Positions 18,101 to 26,041 of a stretch of DNA of 64,000 nucleotides are shown here, in pieces. Under the pieces are notes generated by a model. That model searched no databases and was not told the origin of the DNA. It was given only the letters and a program-made list of their open reading frames with translations. This stretch comes from Cyclobacterium plantarum (GTDB taxonomy: Bacteria > Bacteroidota > Bacteroidia > Cytophagales > Cyclobacteriaceae). The stretch spans positions 167,250 through 231,249 of the forward strand of contig NZ_JAANYN010000003.1 in assembly GCF_011290685.1 (NCBI RefSeq), in the 5' to 3' direction. Both the position numbers and the translations under genes were made by a program. Numbering within the stretch: position 1 is the stretch's first letter; each line of letters opens with the position of its first letter.

Positions 18101-18610
18101 TTGGTCCGGTAAGAAAGAAGTACTGCTGTGGGACTTATCTACTACATCAATTAGCCCTTCCTGTACATTGGGATGTGGGTCATTGATGCCCGGATGATCA
18201 GAAAAATACCCTCCAGCCATTTTTCCATACCAGGCCCAATCATACTCAGTATCCGCTGCAGCATGGATGCCTACATAACCACCTCCAGCTTGTATGTACC
18301 TTTCAAAATCCGCTTCCTGGTAATGGTTAAGTACATCTCCAGTGGTACTAAGAAATATAACCGCACTGTATTGTTCCAGAATTTCTTCAGTAAACAATGC
18401 TGCATTGGTGGTGGTGTCTACCTGAAAACCATTTTCCACTCCTAATTTTAAAATTGCCTGAATACCATCCGGGATGGATTCATGGTAATAACCCGATGTT
18501 TTGGAGAAAACCAATACTTTTGGGTCTCCGGATCTGGTTGAACAGGCCCCTATAAAAAGCCCGGCAAACAAAAGGGCCATAAAGCCCTTTATCACGCGTT
18601 TGATATACAT
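15176..18610 (-). CDS. ThuA / sugar dehydrogenase / PKD / cytochrome c fusion lipoprotein
   Basis: A 1144-residue secreted lipoprotein (lipobox LFIGAC, Cys23). Domains in order: ThuA-like (about 30-255, with HAAADTEYDW and ending in YTGGGHT), a PQQ-type glucose/sorbosone dehydrogenase propeller (about 275-695, with ICCHTGGSIAFDSEGLLYVS and GNRNPYRI), a PKD domain (about 710-805, YNWDLGNGE), a class I cytochrome c domain with CKTCH near residues 882-886 and a Met ligand in GETMMP, and a C-terminal beta domain of carbohydrate-binding type. Together this suggests periplasmic sugar oxidation with on-board electron transfer. Substrate unknown. It is monocistronic. Confidence 0.92.
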   Translation of the reverse strand: MYIKRVIKGFMALLFAGLFIGACSTRSGDPKVLVFSKTSGYYHESIPDGIQAILKLGVENGFQVDTTTNAALFTEEILEQYSAVIFLSTTGDVLNHYQEADFERYIQAGGGYVGIHAAADTEYDWAWYGKMAGGYFSDHPGINDPHPNVQEGLIDVVDKSHSSTSFLPDQWTRTDEWYSYKDFNESVQVLMTLDEDSYQGGEDMGEHPIAWYHEYDGGRAFYTGGGHTSASFEEELYLQHLLEGIKYAIGANKKLDYSKAISKRVPEANRFEKVSMVKGEFTEPTEMAILPNLDILIAQRRGEILHYKAGDSTTTQLTSLDVYWKTDVPRVNAEEGLMGIQVDPDFENNHWVYVFYSPTGKSVNRLARFKFEEDEWKMDSEQVILEFYSQRDICCHTGGSIAFDSEGLLYVSAGDNSTPFNQPNQEHTLRGYAPLDDRPGFEQYDAARSSGNTNDLRGKIIRIKVNEDGSYSIPEGNLYPEGMEGTKPEIYVQGNRNPYRISVDKKTGYLYWGEVGPDARADSLGVRGPRGYDEVNQAKKAGFFGWPFFVGDNYPYNAYDFNTGEPGIQFDPLSPVNLSKNNTGLRELPPAQPAFIYYPYDQSEAFPQVGTGGRNAMAGPVYYSDLYPNGGGLPDYYDGKLFIYEWIRGWIKVVTMDENGDYLKMEPFMEGVRHNALIDLELGPDGKLYLLEYGNGWFSANPDAALSVINYNPGNRAPVIAGLSSDKTSGSLPLEVSLKADVMDPENDPLTYNWDLGNGESITTEVPELTYTYNAIGDYDISLQVSDPDNETANSNTINVYAGNVAPEISIEFTSNGSFYFPGKIVAYEVSVNDPDDPKAGEDLSSLYVSADYIDGFDMAEASMGHQVMSEAMAGKSIMESLTCKTCHKVDAASIGPAYTAVSKKYEGDAGAVDHLVNKILKGGSGVWGETMMPANPDLKEGDARKIVAWVLSLGDLESLAASLPASGVIEPALGKEMAPNGVMILNASYTDRGAENIKPLSSSTSVFLRNSKINLGNVDEIEGFNTYDVNGQQILLAPTSKGHFALKQIDLDGISGISFLAGSQNPFDFGYTVEARVGGPEGKLIGQEIIRKKPAEGMAQYPFELSFKDAGNLGYQDLYIVTAALNEEESVNMAIMSMEMIPE

Positions 18611-18879
18611 ACTTTGTTTGATTTTTGCAGCAATATAAAGAATATCTTTTTTATGTAGCTTCCGTTTATCAATATTTTAGTTTAAATGCCCCTAAACCCC
18701 ATTTTGATTACAAAAGCGTTCGAATTTCGGATGCTAATTCTTTGCCAGGAAAATGGGTAATTCTCTGATATGCCAAACCATTTAAACATCCACTCCAATT
18801 AGATTTTCAGCAAATACCCCTGGAACCTGAGTGGAAAGTTTTGCCTGTTTCAGGTACAACAAAGTCAAAAAAGAAACGA

Positions 18880-19749
18880 TTAGCCATGCATTGCCAAATA
18901 AATGAAAAACAAATTCAGGGCTGTAGCGGATATTTTGTTCATCCACATGGCCATCTGGTGGCTGACATATTTTTGCGGATTTTTTTGGACCAGTAAAAAC
19001 CAAAGCGAAAAATAGCCCACCACCGGCAACATGGCGAATAAAAAAGCCCAAATGGCTGAAGATAAATTCATACTCATAAAATACTGCACAAAGGCCAGGC
19101 CTCCCAGCAGGAACCAGATGGCTGCAAAACCAAAAGTACCTGTTATCCCAAGTTTGATGCTTAGGGTGATATCCCCTCTTTTAAGATCTTCCTCATGCTG
19201 GTATATCTGTGTTAGCGGATAGGATCCCAATAGAAGCACACTCGTAAGCATGGCCGGTATCCAGACCTCTTTTTGTGCCAACTCAGCTAAACCAGACCCT
19301 GAAAACCCCTCATAACACATCCCGAAAGTAAATGCCCCCTGAAAAAAGCCCGCAGTAAGCCAGCTGATGAAAGGGTATTTTTTTAGCCGGATAGCCGGAT
19401 GACTGTAGGCCATGGACACCAAACCGTAAACCAATACCATGAATAAAAAAACAGGACCCAAAAGTGTGGACAACAAAAGGGCGAGGAAAAAGAATGTTTG
19501 GGAGAGATAATAAAGCCCTTTGGTTACCTTTTTGGGGTTTTTCAGCCCGCCAATGCTCTTTTCGTCCTTGTCAAAATAACTGTTGTAGCCATTGCTGGAG
19601 GGATATAGCAATAAATGAAGGATGACCCATACCCAAATGGCCCGGAAAGTATCCACTTCGGGAACAGTGGCCAATGCAAACAAAAATACGGGCATCAGGT
19701 AAAAAGAAAAGGGGATTCTTAAGTGTTCCCAACTGGATTTTTTAAACAT
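18880..19749 (-). CDS. UbiA family prenyltransferase
   Basis: A 289-residue integral membrane enzyme with about eight to nine helices that would attach a prenyl chain to an aromatic acceptor. The first Asp-rich motif is SNGYNSYFDKDEKS (NxxxD-type) near residue 52-65 and the second is QIYQHEEDLKRGD near residue 185. It diverges from the type III polyketide synthase gene with only about 87 bases between the starts, so the two probably share a control region. A likely reading is prenylation of the polyketide-derived aromatic ring. Confidence 0.9.
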   Translation of the reverse strand: MFKKSSWEHLRIPFSFYLMPVFLFALATVPEVDTFRAIWVWVILHLLLYPSSNGYNSYFDKDEKSIGGLKNPKKVTKGLYYLSQTFFFLALLLSTLLGPVFLFMVLVYGLVSMAYSHPAIRLKKYPFISWLTAGFFQGAFTFGMCYEGFSGSGLAELAQKEVWIPAMLTSVLLLGSYPLTQIYQHEEDLKRGDITLSIKLGITGTFGFAAIWFLLGGLAFVQYFMSMNLSSAIWAFLFAMLPVVGYFSLWFLLVQKNPQKYVSHQMAMWMNKISATALNLFFIYLAMHG

Positions 19750-19836
19750 AACTGGAAAGCTTGATAACTTTTCGCCAAGGCAACTGTTTTTTACTTATCT
19801 TGAAAATTACAATAAAATTCAGCTAAATTGAAATCC

Positions 19837-20913
19837 ATGCAAAGCCATATCGTCAGTATTGGGCTGGCCAACCCGGGAAATCCCATTCCACAGGAAAACA
19901 TCAGTCGTTTTATGCAAATGGCTCATGGACTGAATAGCAGTGAAAGCAGGAAACTAAGTTTTGTCTACCGCAAATCCGGAATCCGGCAACGTTACAGTGC
20001 TTTAAAGGATTTTAATCATGAAGATCCGGATAAGTTTAATTTTTTTCCCAACAACAATACCCTGGAGCCTTTTCCGGGGACAGCCAGCAGGATGAATGTT
20101 TTCCGGAAGGAGGCACCCCTTTTGGCAAACCTTGCCATTCAGCGCTGCCTGCTGAAAGCGGATGAATTGCCTGGAAATGTTACCCATCTGGTATTGGTTT
20201 CCTGCACCGGAATGTATGCCCCGGGTGTGGAAATGGACATTATTCAGGCAATGGGATTCAGCAATACCATAGAGAGGTATGCGATTCATTTTATGGGCTG
20301 CTATGCGGCGTTCAATGCGATTAAGTTGGCCGACAGGATATGCCGAAGCGAACCGGAAGCAAAGGTATTGCTGGTAGGTGTGGAACTTTGCACCATTCAT
20401 TTTCAAAAAGACTACAATGAGGACAATGTAATTGCCAATGCTTTGTTTGGTGATGGGGCTGCAGCGGTGCTCATAAAAACTTCTGCCGGGGGCCTTGGCA
20501 TCAAGCAATACCAAAGCAATATTTTGATAGAGGGGGAGTCAGAAATGGCCTGGTCCATTGGGGATTTTGGATTTGAAATGAAGCTCAGTAAGTACATACC
20601 AGAATTATTGAGCAATGGTATACAGGAGTTTAAGATCAATTTGGAGAAAAAGTTTGGCATTTCCCGGATCAGTCAGTTTGCCATTCATCCCGGCGGGAAA
20701 CAAATTTTAAGAAAAATAGAAGCTGCCTTTGGTATTGGAGAAAAACAGAACTTTCATTCCCACCGGATTTTAGAGAAATTTGGAAACATGTCATCCGTCA
20801 CCATTTTATTCGTCTTGGCTGCTATTCTGGAAGACCCTACCATTCAGGGGGAAATATTGGCCATGGGTTTTGGCCCGGGGCTAACATTGGAAACATTACT
20901 GGTAGAAAAATGA
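19837..20913 (+). CDS. Type III polyketide synthase (chalcone/stilbene synthase family)
   Basis: A homodimeric ketosynthase-like enzyme that extends an acyl-CoA with malonyl-CoA to make pyrones or resorcinols. Counting from the ATG at 19837 (358 residues) the catalytic triad is Cys155 (HFMGCYAAFNAI), His284 (FAIHPGGKQIL) and Asn317 (KFGNMSSV). The GFGPGLTLE loop is present near the C-terminus. It overlaps a methyltransferase gene by four bases and faces a UbiA prenyltransferase, suggesting a small aromatic lipid pathway. Product cannot be predicted from sequence alone. Confidence 0.95.
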   Translation: MQSHIVSIGLANPGNPIPQENISRFMQMAHGLNSSESRKLSFVYRKSGIRQRYSALKDFNHEDPDKFNFFPNNNTLEPFPGTASRMNVFRKEAPLLANLAIQRCLLKADELPGNVTHLVLVSCTGMYAPGVEMDIIQAMGFSNTIERYAIHFMGCYAAFNAIKLADRICRSEPEAKVLLVGVELCTIHFQKDYNEDNVIANALFGDGAAAVLIKTSAGGLGIKQYQSNILIEGESEMAWSIGDFGFEMKLSKYIPELLSNGIQEFKINLEKKFGISRISQFAIHPGGKQILRKIEAAFGIGEKQNFHSHRILEKFGNMSSVTILFVLAAILEDPTIQGEILAMGFGPGLTLETLLVEK

Positions 20914-21620
20914 TGGGTAAATTTTCACGAAGGAGTCAGGCCAAAGAATTAATGGACGATTTGCAATGCAATGGAATGGAATTGGAACAGACGCTTCGGG
21001 AACTGAAAACCATCAACAGGCTGCTGGGTGGCAACAGCGTTACCACCTCTGGTTTGGAACAACTGATCAGTGAAAGACCCCAGGAGCTTTATACCATTGC
21101 AGACCTGGGTTGTGGAGGAGGCGATATGGCCATGCTGATAAAAAAATGGTCCAGCGATAGGGGCTACTCCAGCCAGGTGATCGGGGTAGATGCCAACCCG
21201 CACATTATAAACCTTGCAAAGCAGCATGCAAGGGCGGCAGAGGTGGATGTTGACTTCAGGGTGGGCAATGTGTTTGATCCCGGATTTCTGAAGCAAAAAG
21301 CGGATATTTTGACATGTACCTTATTTACCCATCATTTTACAAATGAAGAACTCATCGAACTTTTAGCAAACTTCAAATCTGTGGGCAGGCTGGGATTGGT
21401 GATCAATGACTTGCACCGTCATTTCCTGGCTTATTATAGCATAATGGGCCTGACGGCATTGTTTTCAAGGTCTGGAATGGTAAAGAATGACGCCCCTCTT
21501 TCTGTGTTGAGGGCTTTTTCCAAATCGGACTGGGAAAAAATTCTAAAAGCTTCAGGAGTTGAAAAATTCCAAATTTCCTGGCATTGGGCCTTCAGGTGGC
21601 AGGTTATTTGCTGGTTCTGA
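20910..21620 (+). CDS. SAM-dependent methyltransferase
   Basis: A class I methyltransferase of 236 residues with motif I IADLGCGGGDMAMLI near residue 67 and an acidic residue (VIGVDANPHII) for SAM ribose binding. It resembles methyltransferases found next to type III polyketide synthases in Bacteroidota. Translation is coupled to the synthase by an ATGA overlap, so it most likely methylates the synthase product. Its C-terminus is hydrophobic and may sit near the membrane. Confidence 0.92.
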   Translation: MMGKFSRRSQAKELMDDLQCNGMELEQTLRELKTINRLLGGNSVTTSGLEQLISERPQELYTIADLGCGGGDMAMLIKKWSSDRGYSSQVIGVDANPHIINLAKQHARAAEVDVDFRVGNVFDPGFLKQKADILTCTLFTHHFTNEELIELLANFKSVGRLGLVINDLHRHFLAYYSIMGLTALFSRSGMVKNDAPLSVLRAFSKSDWEKILKASGVEKFQISWHWAFRWQVICWF

Positions 21621-21668
21621 GTAAATTTTCGTATTTTGAATCATTTAAACCAATAAATACAATAAATT

Positions 21669-22520
21669 ATGGATATGGATACCATTGATTTTGCAGGCAT
21701 GATGGAAAATGCACTGCCACTTATTTTACTTGCACTAAAAAGTATTTTGATCGCTGTAATTATCTATTTCATCGGTAAATGGGTAATTAATTTTACACTT
21801 AAGGCAATCGACAAAATATTCGTTAAATATGATGTAGATCCCTCCCTATCAAGTTTTTTAAGCAGCTTTTTAAAGGGATTACTTTATGTTTTGTTGATAC
21901 TGGCGGTATTGTCCACCCTGGGGGTTGAAGTTACGGCCTTCATTGCCATTTTGGGTGCTGCAGGTTTGGCCATTGGTCTGGCCCTTCAAGGTTCATTGGC
22001 CAATTTTGCAGGAGGAATACTGATACTGATTTTTAAGCCTTTTAAAGTGGGAGATACCATTGAAGCACAGGGAACCTTAGGCTCAGTAGAAAACATTGCC
22101 ATTCTTTATACCACAGTCAGGAATTTTGACAATAAAGTGGTAACTATTCCTAACGGAGCCCTGGCAAACAACAGTATTACCAATTTTTCTGTCAAGCCCA
22201 CCCGCCGTGTGGAAATGGCTGTGGGTGTAGCTTATGGAACGGATTTAAAAAAGACCCGGCAGGTCATTTTGGATACCTTGAAAAAGGATGATCGGATCCA
22301 TGAAGATCCTGCTCCTGCTGTTTATTTCACTAATTTTGGCGATAATTCACTGGACTTGTCAGTAAGGTGTTGGGCAGATGCAGATAATTTGTGGCCGGTA
22401 TTTTGGGATAATATGGAATCTATTAAAGAGTCTCTGGAAGCGCACGACATAGAAGTGCCTTTTCCTCAGCGGGATGTGCATCACTTTTTTCCGGAAGGAA
22501 AGCCAGAAATTAAAGGGTAA
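21669..22520 (+). CDS. mscS: Small-conductance mechanosensitive channel MscS
   Basis: A 283-residue MscS protein close in size to the E. coli channel. Helices span about residues 16-36 and 65-90; the pore helix follows with the repeated Gly/Ala pattern FIAILGAAGLAIGLALQGSL. The beta domain shows FKPFKVGDTIEAQGTLGSVE and the vestibule domain ends in FPQRDVHHFF. It opens under hypo-osmotic stress to release solutes. It starts 48 bases after the methyltransferase. Confidence 0.93.
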   Translation: MDMDTIDFAGMMENALPLILLALKSILIAVIIYFIGKWVINFTLKAIDKIFVKYDVDPSLSSFLSSFLKGLLYVLLILAVLSTLGVEVTAFIAILGAAGLAIGLALQGSLANFAGGILILIFKPFKVGDTIEAQGTLGSVENIAILYTTVRNFDNKVVTIPNGALANNSITNFSVKPTRRVEMAVGVAYGTDLKKTRQVILDTLKKDDRIHEDPAPAVYFTNFGDNSLDLSVRCWADADNLWPVFWDNMESIKESLEAHDIEVPFPQRDVHHFFPEGKPEIKG

Positions 22521-22542
22521 TCTTATCAAAAGGGTGAAAAAG

Positions 22543-22580
22543 CCGGAGCCTCCAACACTACCAAGTTAAAGAGGCTCCGG
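22543..22580 (-). terminator. Intrinsic terminator for the minus-strand lipoprotein gene
   Basis: Perfect 10-bp stem CCGGAGCCTC / GAGGCTCCGG with an 18-base loop. Read on the minus strand it is followed by C-T-T-T-T-T, so it mainly serves the gene ending at 22674, although the hairpin also follows mscS. Confidence 0.65.
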
Positions 22581-22673
22581 GCAAACCCTACATTAAAAAA
22601 TAACCAACTACCAAAATTCAATCAACTTCTCATCCAACCGCACACGTAATTTATTTTCTAAAAAATAAAATCT

Positions 22674-23480
22674 TTACTCCGGATGATTTAATAAACATCC
22701 ATCCCTGTCATAATTGATCAATATTTTTTCATTTTTATCGCTGATCAGTTGCATGCTTCCCTCGGAAGGTGCAGGTACACCAGATTCCATACATTCCTGC
22801 AGAAAAACGATTGATTTTACGATTTCAAAAGATGTTTTGGAATAATCGTCCGTTGACAATGTTCCTGATCCGGATAAGTAAATTCTAAAACCGGCATATT
22901 CTGTAGACAGCTGTAAATCTCTGATATACGACTGGTTTATGGTGAACTTTTGTCTGTTCGAATTGGTCAGCTGGAAATTTATGGCTTCAGAAGCAAATCT
23001 TAAGCTTCTGCTTTCTGTCTGATATCCTTTATTTTCCAATTTTCGCTGACCTTCCATTTGTTTCCCGTTTAAGGAAAAATTTTCAAATCCAATGGTCAAT
23101 TGGCTACCTTTATGCAGGAAATTAGCGGTGTAGGAAATGGTAAGTATACCTTTTTTTTCCAAACCTCTATTGCTGACACAACCTTCGCCATAATCTACTG
23201 TTATCCTTTTGTTTTTTTCATCCCTGCTAATTCTGGTACCGGGGCAGCTTGATTCGTCCAGCAAAGGCATTATTTTTTGCTGGGTTAAATCCTGTTGCAT
23301 TGCGGAAAGTACCAAAAGATCCACTTCCTCTATCAATCCCATCATTTCAGAAACCTCCATAGTGGGAATCATTGCTGATGTTGAATTCGGGCCCTCCTGT
23401 TCCGCTGAAATACAGGAAAAAAGAAAGAAAGGAAAGATTGCAACCAACCATTTCACCAAATATAGTTTTGGGTTTCCCAT
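22674..23480 (-). CDS. Hypothetical lipoprotein
   Basis: A 268-residue exported protein not recognised as a family. Starting at the ATG ending at 23480 gives a signal peptide with lipobox FFLFSC; upstream in-frame starts would add a spurious extension. The mature part contains an early helical stretch with a Cys-Pro-Gly segment and then alternating beta-strand-like repeats, similar in feel to beta-rich lipoproteins that coat the outer membrane. Four cysteines could form disulfides. It is monocistronic. Confidence 0.75.
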   Translation of the reverse strand: MGNPKLYLVKWLVAIFPFFLFSCISAEQEGPNSTSAMIPTMEVSEMMGLIEEVDLLVLSAMQQDLTQQKIMPLLDESSCPGTRISRDEKNKRITVDYGEGCVSNRGLEKKGILTISYTANFLHKGSQLTIGFENFSLNGKQMEGQRKLENKGYQTESRSLRFASEAINFQLTNSNRQKFTINQSYIRDLQLSTEYAGFRIYLSGSGTLSTDDYSKTSFEIVKSIVFLQECMESGVPAPSEGSMQLISDKNEKILINYDRDGCLLNHPE

Positions 23481-23929
23481 CTGTATCCTTCTGCTTAAGT
23501 CAATGATCGTTTGTTTGTAATCGAAAAGTAATACTGAATAAATTGTTAAACTAGTAAAAAACAAATTAATTAATTATAAAAATTAACAAAACATATATTT
23601 GATTTCAAAAAACAAAAAAATAGGTATACTTTCAAAAATCCACTTAAAAGTGTGTTTTCCAAATTAAAAAATGCAGCTTGAATTAATATTATTGGTTATT
23701 CCGATTTGTTGGTGCTATTTTTTGTTAATAATGTGTAATTTAATGTTTAAAAATTACTGTTATGGCTTTTCAGTATTTTTGACCTTTCAGTTTTACGTGA
23801 AATCATGAGGTCTGATTAGGGGTAAATGGCCAACGCATAAAAGCGACTAAGTCTTGTTTTTGAAGGCTTATCTGTAAGCCCAAAAATTAATTTTATCTTT
23901 GGCCCCTGATCCATGAACCAACAGCATAC
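23481..23929. other. AT-rich divergent intergenic region
   Basis: About 450 bases between two divergent genes. It is AT-rich, has stops in all frames and should hold both promoters, but no box fits the TAnnTTTG consensus with the right -33 spacing on either strand. No RNA gene is seen. Confidence 0.5.
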
Positions 23930-25690
23930 ATGAATACTTCATTTGAGCTTACCGATCCGGACAAATCTCTGGAATTGGCCCGAAATAGAATACTACTACT
24001 TTCCATAGGCAGGTTGATTTTATTTTTTCTGATGGGAACAGTCCTGGTGGTGGGAATTGCTGAAGCCCATTGGACCGTTTTGTTTTTTATACCCTTGAGT
24101 ATTCTTTTTGTTTGGCTTATCCTTCAATTTAATCACCAAAAAGATGTGGAAGGTTTTTATCTGGCAGTAAAGGAAATTGCCGACATGAAACAGAAACGGA
24201 AGGAGAGGGAATTGTCAGGCTTCGATTCCGGGTCCAAATTTATAGATCCGAGACATCCCTTTTCAAGTGATCTTGACCTCTTTGGTGAGCATTCCCTTTT
24301 TCAATTGATCAATCATACCGTAAGCAAAGGAGGAAGCAAGAAACTTGCTCAATGGATGAGATTTGCGCTGCCGCGGGAGGAGGCAGGGAGAAAACAGGAG
24401 GCTTTGATGGAATTGAGTAAAAAAGGAAAATTTCTTGTTGTCTTTGAAGCACTGGGAAAAGCTTTTCTGAAGCAGGAAAAATCCAAGGAACTGTTCTATC
24501 AATGGCTGAAAAGTCAGGTTACCTGGAGGCCTGTTTATCTCCTGCCAATGATCCTGGGACCGATTTCGGGATTACTGGTCTTGATTGGGGTCTTGTTTGG
24601 GTATATCCCTGCTGCCTACCTGAGTTTGTTTATTTTGATCGGACTGGGCGTATTGAGCCTGGTTTTCAAACCCCTGATGAAGGCCATGAAAGCCATGCCC
24701 AATGACAGTGACCTGAAGACTTTCCAGGCATGGGCTGGTTTGTTGGAGGAAGAGAGCTTTGACCATCCTTTGTTGCAAACCTATCAGGAGCCGGTAAAAA
24801 GTCATGGATTTTTTGCTTCCGAGGCTTTGAAACAACTGGAAAGCCTGACATTCTTGATTCAGAACAGAACCAATTTAATGTACCTGATTTTCAATGTGTT
24901 TTTCTGGACAGATTTTTATCTGCTTTACCGTCTGGCCAGTTGGAAAGAAAAGGTAGGAAAAAGCATGAAAGACTGGGAAGAAAATTTTGAGAATTGGGAA
25001 GCCCTGGTCTCTTTGGCTTCTTTTATACAAGAGGAGAAGCTGACCAACCCTGCCAGCTGGTCAAGGGAGAAAGTGTTGACCATGAAAGCGGTAAAACATC
25101 CTTTGATTAAACCAGAGACCTGTATTGCCAATGATTTTTCCCTAAATGAAAAGGAGCAAGTAGTCTTACTCACAGGGTCCAACATGTCCGGAAAGACTAC
25201 ATTCATGCGCACAGTGGGCATCAATTTGGTATTGGCTGGAATGGGCGTACCCCCTTTTGCGGAAACCTTTATATGCGGCCCTTTTCAATTGTATACCAGC
25301 ATGAGAAATACGGATAGCCTGGGTGAAAGTGTGAGTTCTTTTTATGCCGAGCTGGCCAGGATCAAAGGATTACTGGATCATGCTGCCAATGGTACGCCCA
25401 TATTTTACCTTTTGGATGAAATATTAAAAGGTACCAACACCTCGGATAGGATCACGGGTAGTGAGGCATTGATACGACAGCTGGCTCAAAGTGCATCCAA
25501 AGGCATCATTTCCACACATGACATAGAATTGAGCGAATTGGAAAACCGCATGCCTTCATTGGTCAACTATAGTTTTCACCATGATATTCAGCAGGACAAA
25601 ATTGTTTTTGATTATACCATCAAACGAGGACCCTGCCCAAATTTTAACGCTCAAAAACTTATGGAACTAATGGGTATAAAGATCTATTGA
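23930..25690 (+). CDS. Membrane-anchored MutS-like ATPase
   Basis: A 586-residue protein with the ATPase core of the MutS family but not the mismatch-binding domains. Two hydrophobic helices lie at about residues 23-65 and two more near 205-245. The C-terminal ATPase has Walker A GSNMSGKTTFMRT (near residue 413), Walker B FYLLDEILKGTNTSDR (near 490) and the STHDIEL switch. MutS-proper is about 850 residues and soluble, so this is a distinct membrane-tied branch common in Bacteroidota, of unknown function. It should not be named mutS. Confidence 0.88.
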   Translation: MNTSFELTDPDKSLELARNRILLLSIGRLILFFLMGTVLVVGIAEAHWTVLFFIPLSILFVWLILQFNHQKDVEGFYLAVKEIADMKQKRKERELSGFDSGSKFIDPRHPFSSDLDLFGEHSLFQLINHTVSKGGSKKLAQWMRFALPREEAGRKQEALMELSKKGKFLVVFEALGKAFLKQEKSKELFYQWLKSQVTWRPVYLLPMILGPISGLLVLIGVLFGYIPAAYLSLFILIGLGVLSLVFKPLMKAMKAMPNDSDLKTFQAWAGLLEEESFDHPLLQTYQEPVKSHGFFASEALKQLESLTFLIQNRTNLMYLIFNVFFWTDFYLLYRLASWKEKVGKSMKDWEENFENWEALVSLASFIQEEKLTNPASWSREKVLTMKAVKHPLIKPETCIANDFSLNEKEQVVLLTGSNMSGKTTFMRTVGINLVLAGMGVPPFAETFICGPFQLYTSMRNTDSLGESVSSFYAELARIKGLLDHAANGTPIFYLLDEILKGTNTSDRITGSEALIRQLAQSASKGIISTHDIELSELENRMPSLVNYSFHHDIQQDKIVFDYTIKRGPCPNFNAQKLMELMGIKIY

Positions 25691-25779
25691 AACAGGCGAA
25701 AAATAACCGGTTAATTTTTTTGGCATACATTTTGGTAATTTATGTATAAAATATATAAATTAATTTAACCAACACCACT

Positions 25780-25932
25780 ATGAGTTCTTTATTATATTTG
25801 ATTGCCATCATCCTTGTTATAGGGTGGATTTTTGGAGCATTTGTTTATAGCGTAGGTGGACTGATTCATATACTATTGGTCTTGGCAGTGATTGCGGTTT
25901 TGTTTCGCCTAATAGGTGGAAGATCTGTATAG
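25780..25932 (+). CDS. Lmo0937 family small membrane protein
   Basis: A 50-residue protein with two hydrophobic helices, beginning MSSLLYLIAIILVIGWIFG and ending RLIGGRSV. It fits the short lmo0937-type membrane family seen across Firmicutes and Bacteroidota, often linked to stress conditions. It is followed by a strong terminator and stands alone. Confidence 0.8.
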   Translation: MSSLLYLIAIILVIGWIFGAFVYSVGGLIHILLVLAVIAVLFRLIGGRSV

Positions 25933-25956
25933 CCGTATTCATAATATTTAAGTAAA

Positions 25957-25983
25957 GGCTGCCCAAATGGGCGGCTTTTTTTG
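25957..25983 (+). terminator. Intrinsic terminator
   Basis: GCTGCCCA-AAT-GGGCGGC hairpin followed by seven T residues (25976-25982), 25 bases after the small membrane protein stop. Confidence 0.85.
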
Positions 25984-26041
25984 TTTCCAATCGTATATTA
26001 TACCTATTTTTGCTTTCAATAGATAGTAAACCAGCAATATC

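Noticed and set aside
23930..25690. Calling this gene mutS or mutS2
   Set aside because: It lacks the mismatch-binding, Smr and clamp domains and carries membrane helices.
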